This document shows positions 8,356-16,626 of a stretch of 64,000 nt of DNA, one piece after another. A model generated the notes under the pieces. That model saw nothing but the letters and a program-made list of their open reading frames with translations, was not told where the DNA came from and did no database searches. The number at the start of each line of letters is the position of its first letter. Positions within the stretch are counted from its first letter, which is position 1. The stretch comes from Tabrizicola piscis (GTDB lineage Bacteria > Pseudomonadota > Alphaproteobacteria > Rhodobacterales > Rhodobacteraceae), in assembly GCF_003940805.1 (NCBI RefSeq), contig NZ_CP034328.1, positions 930,001 through 994,000 on the forward strand. Direction: 5' to 3'. The position numbers were made by a program, and so were the translations under genes.

Positions 8356-9213
8356 TTATCGCAGGCCGATTGTCTGCAGATGTCTTGTGATATGCGCAAA
8401 CCCGTCGCGGTAGACCGCCTCGGGGCTTTCGGCGAAGTCGCGCCAGACCTTGGTCGCTGCGGCAAGATCGGGCAGGCCGCGACCGAAGGACTCGATGGTC
8501 AGCCAGTCGTCATAGCCGATGCCCTTGATCGCGGCGAAGGTTTCGGCCCAGGGAATATTACCTCGTCCGGGCACGCCGCGGTCGTTTTCCGAAATGTGGA
8601 TATGCACCACCTCGGCCCGGTTGCGGGTTAGTGCCGCGATGGGATCGGTTTCCTCGATATTGGCGTGAAAGGTGTCATACATCGCGCGGATGTTCGGATG
8701 GTCGACACGGCGGATGAAGGCTGCAAGATCGGCCATGGTGTTCAGCAGATAGCACTCGAACCGGTTCAGCGCCTCCAGCCCCACGGTCACGCCAAGGGTT
8801 GCGGCATGGGCGCCGATCTGTTGCTGGCTATCTGCGGCGCGGGCGAGTTCGTCTTCGGTCGGTCCCTGACCGGAGAACTGCCCAAGCACCGAATGCAGCG
8901 GACCCGACACCCGGTCTGCGCCAAGGGCGGCGCTGCAGTCCAGCACCCAGCGCATCCGGTCGACCCCCGCGCGCCGGACCGCGGCATCGGGCGAGATCAG
9001 GTCCAGCGCCGGATCACCGATTGCCGAGACCGCCGTGCGCTGCAGGCCCACTGCGTCAAGCCGCTGTCCAAGGCGCGCATAAACGTCGGGCGAGCCCTCG
9101 AAAACCGGGATTTCGACCCCGTCAAAGCCGGTTGCCCTGATGTCGGCGAGGAGGGCATCGTGCTGGGGACCGACATGCGTCGTCCACAGGAACATGCACA
9201 TTCCAATCTTCAC
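8356..9213 (-). CDS. Sugar phosphate isomerase/epimerase family protein (D-tagatose/D-psicose 3-epimerase-like)
   Basis: 285 aa with a GTG start behind a strong ggggggat ribosome site. Metal-site motifs: GLEALNRFECYLLNT (the catalytic Glu of ketose 3-epimerases), MYDTFHANIEE, HIHISENDRGVPG and TIESFGR. This matches ketose 3-epimerases and hydroxypyruvate-isomerase-like enzymes. It is the first gene of the minus-strand half of a divergon whose plus-strand half opens with another isomerase. An operator-like TGGTCTTACCA lies 27 bases upstream of its start. Confidence 0.87.
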   Translation of the reverse strand: MKIGMCMFLWTTHVGPQHDALLADIRATGFDGVEIPVFEGSPDVYARLGQRLDAVGLQRTAVSAIGDPALDLISPDAAVRRAGVDRMRWVLDCSAALGADRVSGPLHSVLGQFSGQGPTEDELARAADSQQQIGAHAATLGVTVGLEALNRFECYLLNTMADLAAFIRRVDHPNIRAMYDTFHANIEETDPIAALTRNRAEVVHIHISENDRGVPGRGNIPWAETFAAIKGIGYDDWLTIESFGRGLPDLAAATKVWRDFAESPEAVYRDGFAHITRHLQTIGLR

Positions 9214-9239
9214 GCTATCCCCCCGCCACTATCTGAATC

Positions 9240-9250
9240 TGGTCTTACCA
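9240..9250. promoter_or_regulatory. FadR-type operator TGGTCTTACCA
   Basis: TGGT-N3-ACCA palindrome in the isomerase divergon, close to the minus-strand start. It matches the half-sites known for FadR/PdhR-type GntR regulators; a gene for such a regulator lies at 11568. Confidence 0.6.
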
Positions 9251-9388
9251 AAACTTGATATGTCGCGCCAGACTCTTCTGTGCGTCTCACCGTCAGGCGC
9301 CGTTCCACCAGCTTTCGGCACTATTTTGGGCTTTGTGACGGTCCCCCTTAGAAGGGACGCTTGACCGTCTTGCCAATCCGGCACAATC

Positions 9389-9399
9389 TGGTCTAACCA
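9389..9399. promoter_or_regulatory. FadR-type operator TGGTCTAACCA
   Basis: The best of the palindromes: symmetry extends to 15 bases (tctggtctaaccaga, 9387-9401). It lies about 60 bases upstream of the plus-strand isomerase start. Confidence 0.65.
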
Positions 9400-9459
9400 G
9401 AGTGAAGGCGAAGGCACCACGGAACGTCATGCCGTGCAACCGCCTTCAAGGGAGGGAAT

Positions 9460-10347
9460 ATGCATCTTTCGACGCACAACTGGATGCGGGCCGAGCCGCT
9501 TGAAACCACCGTCCGGCGGATCAAGCAATATGGCTACGAATCCATCGAGATTTCGGGCGAGCCTTCGCAATACAACACGAAGGACACGCTGAAGCTTCTG
9601 AAGGACAACGGCATGCGCTGCTGGGGGGCGGTGACGCTTACCCTGGGCGAGCGCAACCTTGCCGCCAAGGATGAAGGCCAGCGCGCGCGGTCGGTGGACT
9701 ATGTCAAATCCGTGCTGACCATGGTGTCAGAACTGGAAGGCGAGATCATCACGCTGGTTCCCGCCACCGTGGGCAAAGTGACGCCCGATGCCACCCCGGA
9801 GGAGGAGTGGAAATGGGTGGTCGATGCGACGCGCGAGTGCTTTGCCCATGCGCAGAAGGTCGGCGTGCGGGTGGCCATCGAGCCTTTGAACCGGTTCGAG
9901 ACCTATCTTTTCAACCGCTGTGCCCAGGCGCTGGCGCTGGCCGATGCCGTCAGCCCGGAATGTGGTGTCTGTCTGGACGCCTATCACCTGAACATGGAGG
10001 AATCGAACATCCACGACGCGATCCGCCTAGCGGGCAAGCGGCTGTTCGACTTTCACATCGCGGACAACAACCGGTTTGCAGCCGGTCTTGGCCACCTCGA
10101 CTGGGCCAAGATCATCGGCACGCTGCGCGAGATCGGCTATGACGGCGCGCTGACCAACGAATTCGTGGCCCCGGTCGACCGCACCCCTGCCGCGCCCTAC
10201 CCGGATATGGTGGAGAAAAACCCGGTCGACATCTCGCCCGAGCAGTTGAAGTTCATTCAGGACCACGGCTCTAGCCTGCTGACCGAGAAGTTCTATGCCG
10301 ACCAGATGCGGATCACCGCTGAAACGATCCTGCCGCTGATCAAGTGA
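9460..10347 (+). CDS. Sugar phosphate isomerase/epimerase family protein
   Basis: 295 aa; ATG behind gggaggga. Third xylose-isomerase-like TIM barrel of the region, with AIEPLNRFETYLFN, CLDAYHLNMEES, FHIADNNRF and a late acidic residue in TNEFVAPVD. The LNRFE motif groups it with D-tagatose 3-epimerase-type ketose epimerases. It begins a plus-strand run with the enolase-superfamily enzyme, FadR-type regulator and D-2-hydroxyacid dehydrogenase. A hairpin separates it from the next gene. Its substrate may be shared with the divergent isomerases, as they share operator-like sites. Confidence 0.88.
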   Translation: MHLSTHNWMRAEPLETTVRRIKQYGYESIEISGEPSQYNTKDTLKLLKDNGMRCWGAVTLTLGERNLAAKDEGQRARSVDYVKSVLTMVSELEGEIITLVPATVGKVTPDATPEEEWKWVVDATRECFAHAQKVGVRVAIEPLNRFETYLFNRCAQALALADAVSPECGVCLDAYHLNMEESNIHDAIRLAGKRLFDFHIADNNRFAAGLGHLDWAKIIGTLREIGYDGALTNEFVAPVDRTPAAPYPDMVEKNPVDISPEQLKFIQDHGSSLLTEKFYADQMRITAETILPLIK

Positions 10348-10355
10348 ACCGGCGC

Positions 10356-10378
10356 GGGCGGCCCACAGAGGGCCGCCC
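10356..10378 (+). other. Intercistronic hairpin
   Basis: Perfect 9-bp GC-rich arms gggcggccc / gggccgccc with a 5-base loop, starting 8 bases after the isomerase stop. No T-tract, so more likely an mRNA-stabilising or attenuating stem than a full terminator. Confidence 0.5.
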
Positions 10379-10401
10379 CGCAACGAAGGGAATCTCTCGG
10401 A

Positions 10402-11568
10402 ATGCGGATCAAATCGGTTCAGGCCTGGTGGGTGCAGATCCCGATCGAGGAGGCGCGCCAGCATGTCAGCGACTTCGGCCGCCTGCGCACCTTTGATGCT
10501 GCCATCCTGCGGATCGAGACGGAAGATGGCATCGTCGGCTGGGGCGAAGGCAAGAATGCCGCCGGAAGTGCGGGCAACTATGCAGCGCTGGTTCATCTGC
10601 TGAACCACGAATTCGGGCCAACCCTGATCGGCCGCGATGCCAGCCAGATCACGGCGATCTGGGAGGATCTTTATAACGGCAGCCGGGCCAAGGCTTCGGC
10701 CGCACGCGGGCATCCCCTCCCCGAACTTGCCCGGCGCGGGCTAACCATTGCCGCGATCAGCGCCATCGACATCGCGCTGTGGGACATTCGCGGCAAGGCA
10801 CTGGATCAGCCGATCTGGGCGCTGCTTGGCGGCAAGACGGCGGACCGGCTGCCGGCCTATGCTTCGGGCGGCTGGGCAGATGCGGCGGGGATCGGGGCGC
10901 AGTTGCAGTCCTATATCGACTCGGGCGGCTTTCGGGCGGTGAAGATGCGCGTCGGGTCGATGGACGACCGGCCGCATGTGTCAGCCACACGGGTGCGGGC
11001 GGCGCGCAAGGCGCTGGGGCCGGATGTAGAGCTGATGGTCGACGCGCATGGCACCTATACCGTCGCCGAGGCGAAGCGGTTTGCAGCCTTGGTTGCCGAT
11101 TGCGATCTTGCCTGGTTCGAAGAGCCAGTCAGTGCCGACGACCGGGCCGGTCTGGCTGAATTCCGTGCTTCGACCATGATCCCTGTCGCGCTTGGCGAAT
11201 CCGAATGCACCAGGTTCGACTTTGCAGCGCTGGTGGCGGGGCGTGCGGTCGATATCCTGCAGCCCGACCCGGCCTTCTGCGGCGGGATCACCGAGGCGAT
11301 GCGGATTGCGGCCCTTGCCTCATCCTTCAACCTGCGGCTTGCCCCGCACCTTTGGGCCGGGGCGCCCTGCTTCTTTGCCGGGCTGCATGTGCTGGCTGCG
11401 GCACCTGCGGGTTACATCGTCGAGTTCTCTTTGGGCGCCAATCCGATGATCCATGACCTGTCGCTTGCGCCCGTTGTCGTGCAGGACGGCACGATCGCCG
11501 TACCCGATGGCCCCGGCCTCGGTCTCGACATGGACACCGAAGTTATCGCGCGCTACGCCAGAAGTTGA
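10402..11568 (+). CDS. Mandelate racemase/muconate lactonizing enzyme family protein (enolase superfamily)
   Basis: 388 aa. N-terminal capping domain, then the (beta/alpha)8 barrel. Predicted active-site residues: K181-M-R183 at the end of strand 2, Mg ligands D214 (DAH), E240 (WFEEP) and E266 (GES), D289 (QPD) and H316 (APHLW). The His/Asp dyad suggests a mandelate-racemase-subgroup sugar-acid dehydratase or racemase. The second position of the usual KxK motif is Arg here, which may help assign a subgroup. It acts in the cytoplasm, probably on an aldonic or aldaric acid, and overlaps the regulator gene by one base. Confidence 0.87.
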   Translation: MRIKSVQAWWVQIPIEEARQHVSDFGRLRTFDAAILRIETEDGIVGWGEGKNAAGSAGNYAALVHLLNHEFGPTLIGRDASQITAIWEDLYNGSRAKASAARGHPLPELARRGLTIAAISAIDIALWDIRGKALDQPIWALLGGKTADRLPAYASGGWADAAGIGAQLQSYIDSGGFRAVKMRVGSMDDRPHVSATRVRAARKALGPDVELMVDAHGTYTVAEAKRFAALVADCDLAWFEEPVSADDRAGLAEFRASTMIPVALGESECTRFDFAALVAGRAVDILQPDPAFCGGITEAMRIAALASSFNLRLAPHLWAGAPCFFAGLHVLAAAPAGYIVEFSLGANPMIHDLSLAPVVVQDGTIAVPDGPGLGLDMDTEVIARYARS

Positions 11569-12275
11569 TGCAGCCGGAGCAAAGCATGCAACAGGAAGAG
11601 TTCCTTCCGACCCTCGCCTCCTATCTTATGGATGTGGCCCGGAAGAACGACGGGAAGGCCCCGTCAGAGCGCGACCTTGCCGAACATTTCTCGGTCAGCC
11701 GGGGCCAAGTGCGTGAGGCGCTGGCTATTCTGGAGGCGATGCAGGTCATCGAACGCCGGGCGAAGTCTGGCATCTATGTCAACGGCGGCAGCGGCGGGAT
11801 CGAGGCGATGTCATTCTTTGCCCGGTTCGGCTTGCCCTTGGAGAACCGGCAGATCTTCGAAGCCGTGGAGGTGCGCAAGATCCACGAGATCAAGGCCGCC
11901 GAACTGGCCGCATCCCGCGCAACCGAGGAAAACTTCGACCGCCTGCGCGATGTGCTTGCGCGGTCAGAGCAACGCCTGAAGGCCGGCGAAGGTCTGGACC
12001 AGCTGGATCAGGAGTTTCATCTGGAAATCGTCCGCGCGACGCAGAACACGATTTTTCTGAACATCTGCACGTCGTTCTACGCCCTCAGCCACAACCGGCT
12101 GAAGGTCTATTTCCGCAGCCCCGAGCGGAACCAGCGGTCACATGATGAGCATCTGCAGATCTTCGATGCCCTGCTGCGCCGAGATTCCGCTTTGTCATCG
12201 GCCTTGATGGTGTCGCATCTGCGCGGCGCGATGAGCTACTGGACCGAGCTTCTGGAACCCGCGGCAGAGGGCTGA
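11568..12275 (+). CDS. FadR-type GntR transcriptional regulator of the carbohydrate module
   Basis: 235 aa from ATG 11568, whose A is the last base of the preceding TGA stop, so translation is probably coupled. Winged HTH at about residues 10-75 (SERDLAEHFSVSRGQVREALAILE) and an FCD effector domain with EFHLEIV and a late SHDEHLQ metal-type His motif. FadR-subfamily regulators bind TGGT-N3-ACCA-like palindromes. Three such sites occur in the window, two in the adjacent isomerase divergon and one before the ABC transporter, so this is the natural candidate regulator of both. Effector is unknown, perhaps a pathway sugar acid. Confidence 0.88.
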   Translation: MQPEQSMQQEEFLPTLASYLMDVARKNDGKAPSERDLAEHFSVSRGQVREALAILEAMQVIERRAKSGIYVNGGSGGIEAMSFFARFGLPLENRQIFEAVEVRKIHEIKAAELAASRATEENFDRLRDVLARSEQRLKAGEGLDQLDQEFHLEIVRATQNTIFLNICTSFYALSHNRLKVYFRSPERNQRSHDEHLQIFDALLRRDSALSSALMVSHLRGAMSYWTELLEPAAEG

Positions 12276-12283
12276 GCCGTCCC

Positions 12284-13249
12284 ATGATCTTTTCGACCCA
12301 CCCGCTGCATCCCGAGGTCACGGCGGACCTGAAGGCCTTGGGCGCGTTTCAGGTCGCTTCGGCCCCCACGGCCGAGGCGATTGTTGCCGAGTCGGTGGGC
12401 GCAGAGATCATCGTGGTCCGTGCGCCGATTCCGCAAGGGATCGCGCCGCGTGAACGTGGTCTTCGCGCACTTGTCCGCCATGGGGCCGGGCTGGACATGA
12501 TCGACGTTGATGAGGCGACGGCGGCAGGGGTGCTGGTCGCCAATGTCCCGGGTGCGAATGCGGTGACCGTGGCCGAACATGTGATCTGGACTGCGATGGC
12601 CCTGCTGCGGCGTCATACGCAGGTTGACCACGATCTGCGCCATGCCGGGTGGTCGGTTGCCCGCGCCCATGCCGATCATGGCCGGGAACTGTCGGGCCGC
12701 ACGCTGGGCATTCTGGGGCTTGGCAACATCGGCAAGTTACTGGCCCGCATCGCCCGCCACGGGTTCGGGATGCAGGTCATCGCCCATACCCGCAGCGGTG
12801 CGACCGCCGAAGGTGTGCTGGCCGTGGGGTTCGACACGTTGCTGGAACAGTCCGATGTCCTTGCTCTTTGCGCGCCCCTGACGGCCCAGACGCGGGGGAT
12901 CATTGACGCAGCGGCTTTGGCCCAGATGAAGCCTGGGGCGATCCTGATCAATGTCGCCCGTGGCCCGCTGGTGGTTGAGCCTGCACTCCTCGCAGCCTTG
13001 ACCTCGGGCCAGCTTGCCGGTGCTGCGCTGGATGTTTTCGACACCCAACCGCTTGCCAAAGACCACCCGCTCATGGGCCTGTCCAACGTGATCCTGACAC
13101 CGCACATGGCGGGGATCACCGAAGAAAGCATGCTGCGCATGGGACAGGGCGTGGTGGCCGAAGTGCGGCGCGTTCTGAGTGGGGCCTTACCGGTAAACCT
13201 GGTTAATCCTGAAGCCGTGCCACTTTACCACAGCAGGTTTCCGGCCTGA
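12284..13249 (+). CDS. D-2-hydroxyacid dehydrogenase (phosphoglycerate/hydroxypyruvate reductase family)
   Basis: 321 aa. Rossmann motif LGLGNIGK (~144-151) and catalytic residues in NVARGPLVV (Arg), then an acidic residue, and TPHMAGI (His). Length and motifs are standard for NAD(P)-dependent D-2-hydroxyacid dehydrogenases such as glyoxylate/hydroxypyruvate reductase. It starts 8 bases after the regulator, so it is in the same transcript. It may reduce a keto acid released downstream of the sugar-acid dehydratase. Confidence 0.9.
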   Translation: MIFSTHPLHPEVTADLKALGAFQVASAPTAEAIVAESVGAEIIVVRAPIPQGIAPRERGLRALVRHGAGLDMIDVDEATAAGVLVANVPGANAVTVAEHVIWTAMALLRRHTQVDHDLRHAGWSVARAHADHGRELSGRTLGILGLGNIGKLLARIARHGFGMQVIAHTRSGATAEGVLAVGFDTLLEQSDVLALCAPLTAQTRGIIDAAALAQMKPGAILINVARGPLVVEPALLAALTSGQLAGAALDVFDTQPLAKDHPLMGLSNVILTPHMAGITEESMLRMGQGVVAEVRRVLSGALPVNLVNPEAVPLYHSRFPA

Positions 13250-13272
13250 CGCTCCCGCAGGCTGGACCGCTG

Positions 13273-13298
13273 GGGGCCGGGCAGCAGTGTCCGGCCCC
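13273..13298. terminator. Terminator between convergent genes
   Basis: 8-bp arms ggggccgg / ccggcccc with a 10-base loop, followed on the plus strand by atttt. It lies in the 53 bases between the plus-strand dehydrogenase and the end of the minus-strand ABC operon and may serve both. Confidence 0.65.
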
Positions 13299-13302
13299 AT
13301 TT

Positions 13303-14363
13303 TCAGAGCAACGCCAAATTAGCCCCGGTTTCGATGTCAAAGGTCACCACCCGGTCAGGTTTCCAGCCAAAACGGACCTGTTCGTCGCGCTGCACATGGG
13401 TGCCCGCGGGCACGGTCACATGCAGACGCGTTTCGCCCATGTCCATGACCAGAATCTTGACCACGCCCTGATCCTCGATGTCAAAGATCCGCGCTTCACC
13501 TGGCGCGCCGGGGGCCAGCACGACGTTCTCTGGCCTGACGCCGAAGGTTACTGTGCCGCTGCCGATTGCGTTCGCGGCTACCGGCAATTGGCAGGACCCG
13601 AAGTCAGCCATCCCCCCGACAGGCGCCCCTTGATCAGGTTCATCGGCGGCGACCCCACCGACCTGGCCACGAAGGTGTTCAGCGGTCGTTCATAGATGTC
13701 GGCCGGCGTGCCGACCTGCACCAGTTGCCCTTGCCGCAGGACGCCGATCTTGTCGCCCATCGACATCGCTTCGACCTGGTCATGGGTAACGAACAGAAAG
13801 GTTGCCCCAAGGTTACTGTGCAACTTCTTCAATTCGACCCGCAGGCTTTCCCGAAGTTTGGCGTCCAGCGCTGACAAAGGCTCGTCCATCAGGAAGACCG
13901 AGGGCTGGCGCACGATGGCGCGGCCGATCGACACGCGCTGCATCTCGCCGCCCGACAGGCGTTCGACCTTGCGGTCAAGAAGATGGGTGATCTGCAGCGT
14001 TGTCGCGGCCTTTTCGACCCGCGCGGCAATTTCGGCATCCGAGAATTTTCGCCCCGGTGCGCGCAGCGGAAACTCCAGGTTTCCCCGGACGGTCAGGCGC
14101 GGGTAAAGCGAATATTGCTGCAGGACCAGCGCCACGTCGCGTTCAGCTGCGGTCCAGTCGCTGACATCCTTGCCGCCAATGGTCACCGACCCGCTGTCCG
14201 GCTTTTCCAGCCCGGCGATCATCCGCAGCGTCGTGGTCTTGCCAGCACCCGTCCGGCCCAGCAGCACGAAGAATTCCCCATCCTCGACGACAAGGTCCAG
14301 ATCGCGCAGGGCGCGTGACGCGCCGTAGGATTTGTTGATCCCCTTAAGTTCGATCCGCGCCAT
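13303..14363 (-). pseudogene. Sugar ABC transporter ATP-binding protein, frameshifted
   Basis: Two overlapping frames together make one MalK/UgpC-like ATPase of about 352 residues. The first (14363 down to ~13610) holds Walker A GRTGAGKTT, the Q-loop, signature LSGGEMQR, Walker B VFLMDEP and the switch His in FVTHD. The second (13611 down to 13303) holds the C-terminal TOBE/regulatory domain with TFGVRPENV. The break lies at a run of six Gs on the minus strand (13612-13617); one extra G would restore the frame. The Walker A Arg in place of the common Ser/Pro position is also unusual. This may be a real lesion, slippage or a sequencing error. Confidence 0.8.
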
Positions 14364-15454
14364 CAGGCAGTCCTCCGCAGCGCCATACCGGATTCCCCGT
14401 CGAAGAAATGCGCACGTTCCGGGTCGATCCCGACCCAGACCTTTTGTCCGTCGCCGACAAAACCAGGCTCCACCCGCGCGCGCAGCGTGGCATCGCCCAG
14501 CCGAACATCGACGATCTCGTGCGAGCCGAGGGGTTCTATGTTTGTGGTCGCCGTTTCGACAAACCCCGGCTCCGGCGCATGGCGCAGAAGGACGGCTTCA
14601 GGCCGGATGCCCAGCTTCACGGGACGTTGTCCCGGCAGGTGGCCGACATGGCCGCCAGCCACGGGAAGCCCCGCGCCCTGACCGAAGGACAGCACCGCCG
14701 CCCCTGCCCCACCTTCAACCGCGACGTCTGACACGTTCATCACGGGCGAGCCCACGAATTGCGCCACGAACAGGTTGGCCGGGCGGTTGTAAACCTCTTC
14801 CGGTGCGCCGACCTGCTGCAGAAGCCCCGCATGCATCACCACGATCCGGTCGGCCAGCGACATCGCCTCGATCTGGTCATGTGTGACGTACACAGACGTA
14901 GAGTTCCGCGCGATGTGCAGCCGTTTGATTTCCGCCCGCATCTGTTCGCGCAGCTTGGCGTCCAGCGCGCCGATGGGCTCGTCCATCAACAGCGCCTTCG
15001 GCCGCCGCACCAGCGCCCGGCCAATGGCCACCCGCTGCATGTCACCGCCCGACAGGGCCGATGGTTTGCGATGCAGGAACCGTTCTATCCCCAGCACCTT
15101 GGCAACCTCGGTCACGGCGGCGTCGCGGTCTGACTGGCTCATCCCGACGGCGCGCAGCGGGAAGGCGATGTTTTCCTGCACCGTCATGTGCGGGTAGAGC
15201 GAGAAGGACTGGAACACGAAGGCAATGTCCCGGTCTGCGGCGCGCAGGTCCTGCACCTCTTTCCCGTCGATGGAGATGGTGCCTGAGGATACAGTCTCCA
15301 GCCCGGCGATCGCCCGCAGCGTCGTGGTCTTGCCGCAGCCCGATTGGCCCAGCATGACGACGAATTCCCCATCCTCGATGGTCAGATTGACATCCTGCAG
15401 CACCTGAACGGCGCCGAAAAACTTCTGGATGTTCCTTAGTTCGATCCGTGCCAT
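14363..15454 (-). CDS. Sugar ABC transporter ATP-binding protein (MalK/UgpC type)
   Basis: 363 aa. Start at MARIELRNI, overlapping the stop of the small membrane-protein gene; the longer open frame upstream is out of register with that gene and unsupported. Walker A GQSGCGKTT, LSGGDMQR signature, LLMDEP Walker B, YVTHD switch, and a C-terminal TOBE-type domain (KLGIRPEAV). It energises import by the two permeases encoded upstream. Its stop and the ATG of the second ATPase share one base, so the operon encodes two different ATPases, probably a heterodimer when the second is intact. Confidence 0.92.
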   Translation of the reverse strand: MARIELRNIQKFFGAVQVLQDVNLTIEDGEFVVMLGQSGCGKTTTLRAIAGLETVSSGTISIDGKEVQDLRAADRDIAFVFQSFSLYPHMTVQENIAFPLRAVGMSQSDRDAAVTEVAKVLGIERFLHRKPSALSGGDMQRVAIGRALVRRPKALLMDEPIGALDAKLREQMRAEIKRLHIARNSTSVYVTHDQIEAMSLADRIVVMHAGLLQQVGAPEEVYNRPANLFVAQFVGSPVMNVSDVAVEGGAGAAVLSFGQGAGLPVAGGHVGHLPGQRPVKLGIRPEAVLLRHAPEPGFVETATTNIEPLGSHEIVDVRLGDATLRARVEPGFVGDGQKVWVGIDPERAHFFDGESGMALRRTA

Positions 15455-15666
15455 CAGACGAGTTCTTCCTCTTCTTCTTCTTCCGCCTCGGGTTCGGGCG
15501 GGACATGCGAGGTGATCAGGAAGGCCACCAGCCCGATAATGATGATCGTCAGCCCGTAGCGATGCAGGATTTCGACCCAGGGCTGGCACAGGAAGATCAC
15601 CCCGAAGATCATCGTCCACTGCGCGGCGGGCTCGTAGTATTTGGCGTTCATCTGGCGAAAGGTCAT
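15454..15666 (-). CDS. Small membrane protein with acidic tail in the sugar ABC operon
   Basis: 70 aa. Two adjacent hydrophobic stretches (about residues 18-30 and 38-52, IIIIGLVAFL) make one or two membrane segments, followed by a Pro/Glu-rich tail ending in a run of seven Glu before LV. The gene overlaps the upstream permease gene by 4 bases and the downstream ATPase start by one, so it is translated as part of the operon. I do not recognise a named family. Possible roles are a transporter accessory subunit or assembly factor; this is inference from position. Confidence 0.75.
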   Translation of the reverse strand: MTFRQMNAKYYEPAAQWTMIFGVIFLCQPWVEILHRYGLTIIIIGLVAFLITSHVPPEPEAEEEEEEELV

Positions 15667-16625
15667 TTGCGGATTGCTCCGAAGCTCATGCCGCGCAGAA
15701 GGTGGTTGCGCAGAAGGAAAGTGAAGATCGCCACCGGCACAAGGAACAGGAACGCGCCCGAGGCGATGACCGTCCAGTCCGAAAGGCCCGACCCGACCTG
15801 CGACGGAATGTAGGGCGGTGCGGTCTGCGCATTGCGCGAGGTCATCATCAGCGCGAAGGCGTATTCGTTCCAGGCGGTGATGAAGCAGAAGACAGCCGTG
15901 GCGGCGATGCCGGTCAGCGCCTCAGGCAGCACGATCTTGCGAAACGCCTGCAGCCGCGTGTAGCCGTCAACCAGCGCCGCCTCTTCATACTCGCGCGGGA
16001 TCTCGTCGATGAAGCCCTTCATGATCCAGACCGCGAAGGACAGGTTGAAGGCGGTGTAAAGGATGATCAGGCCGATATGCGTGTCATATAGCCCGACTGC
16101 CCGGTACATCAGGAACATCGGGATCGCGACCACGATGGGCGGCAACATCCTTGTACTAAGGATGAAGAATAGCCAGTCCTGCTCCCCCGGCACCCTGAAC
16201 CTTGAAAACCCGTAGGCCGTGATCGTTCCCATCGACACCGCAAGGAAGGTCGAGATGATCGAGACGATCAAGGAGTTCAGGTAGCGGTTGCCATAGCCCG
16301 ACGACGTGGCCTCACCGGTCTTCTTGTTGCGCACCACCTGTTCGCCGCCGTCGAAGACCAGCTTTTCCCACCAGGGCGCGGCTTCGTAGGTTGCCTCCTC
16401 CACCGGCTCACGCAGCTGGCTGCGCTTGGTGAAGAGCTTTGCGAAGGGCGACAGCGTGGGTTCAAAGAACACCGTCGGAGGAGCGGTTGTCGCCAGATTA
16501 CGCGGCTTGAACGCCGTCGCCGCGATCCAGAAGATCGGCGTGAGCATGATGACCAACGCAATCAGCACGGCAATCACGGCGGCGCGGTTGAAGATCACTT
16601 CGCCTTTTGTCTTGACCTCGGCCAT
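15663..16625 (-). CDS. Carbohydrate ABC transporter permease (MalG type)
   Basis: 320 aa, about six membrane segments. The cytoplasmic EAA loop reads EYEEAALVDG (~205-214), the site that docks the ATPase, and the C-terminus RGMSFGAIRK is typical of MalG-like permeases. A long periplasmic insertion (~55-115, hydrophilic, with LREPVEEATYEAAPWW) follows the first segment and makes it slightly longer than usual. The gene lies one base below the partner permease. Confidence 0.92.
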   Translation of the reverse strand: MAEVKTKGEVIFNRAAVIAVLIALVIMLTPIFWIAATAFKPRNLATTAPPTVFFEPTLSPFAKLFTKRSQLREPVEEATYEAAPWWEKLVFDGGEQVVRNKKTGEATSSGYGNRYLNSLIVSIISTFLAVSMGTITAYGFSRFRVPGEQDWLFFILSTRMLPPIVVAIPMFLMYRAVGLYDTHIGLIILYTAFNLSFAVWIMKGFIDEIPREYEEAALVDGYTRLQAFRKIVLPEALTGIAATAVFCFITAWNEYAFALMMTSRNAQTAPPYIPSQVGSGLSDWTVIASGAFLFLVPVAIFTFLLRNHLLRGMSFGAIRK

Positions 16626-16626
16626 A

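Noticed and set aside
13303..13611. Separate 102-residue gene at the end of the sugar ABC operon
   Set aside because: Its sequence is the missing TOBE domain of the ATPase in the other frame, starting exactly at the frame break; treated as part of a frameshifted gene.
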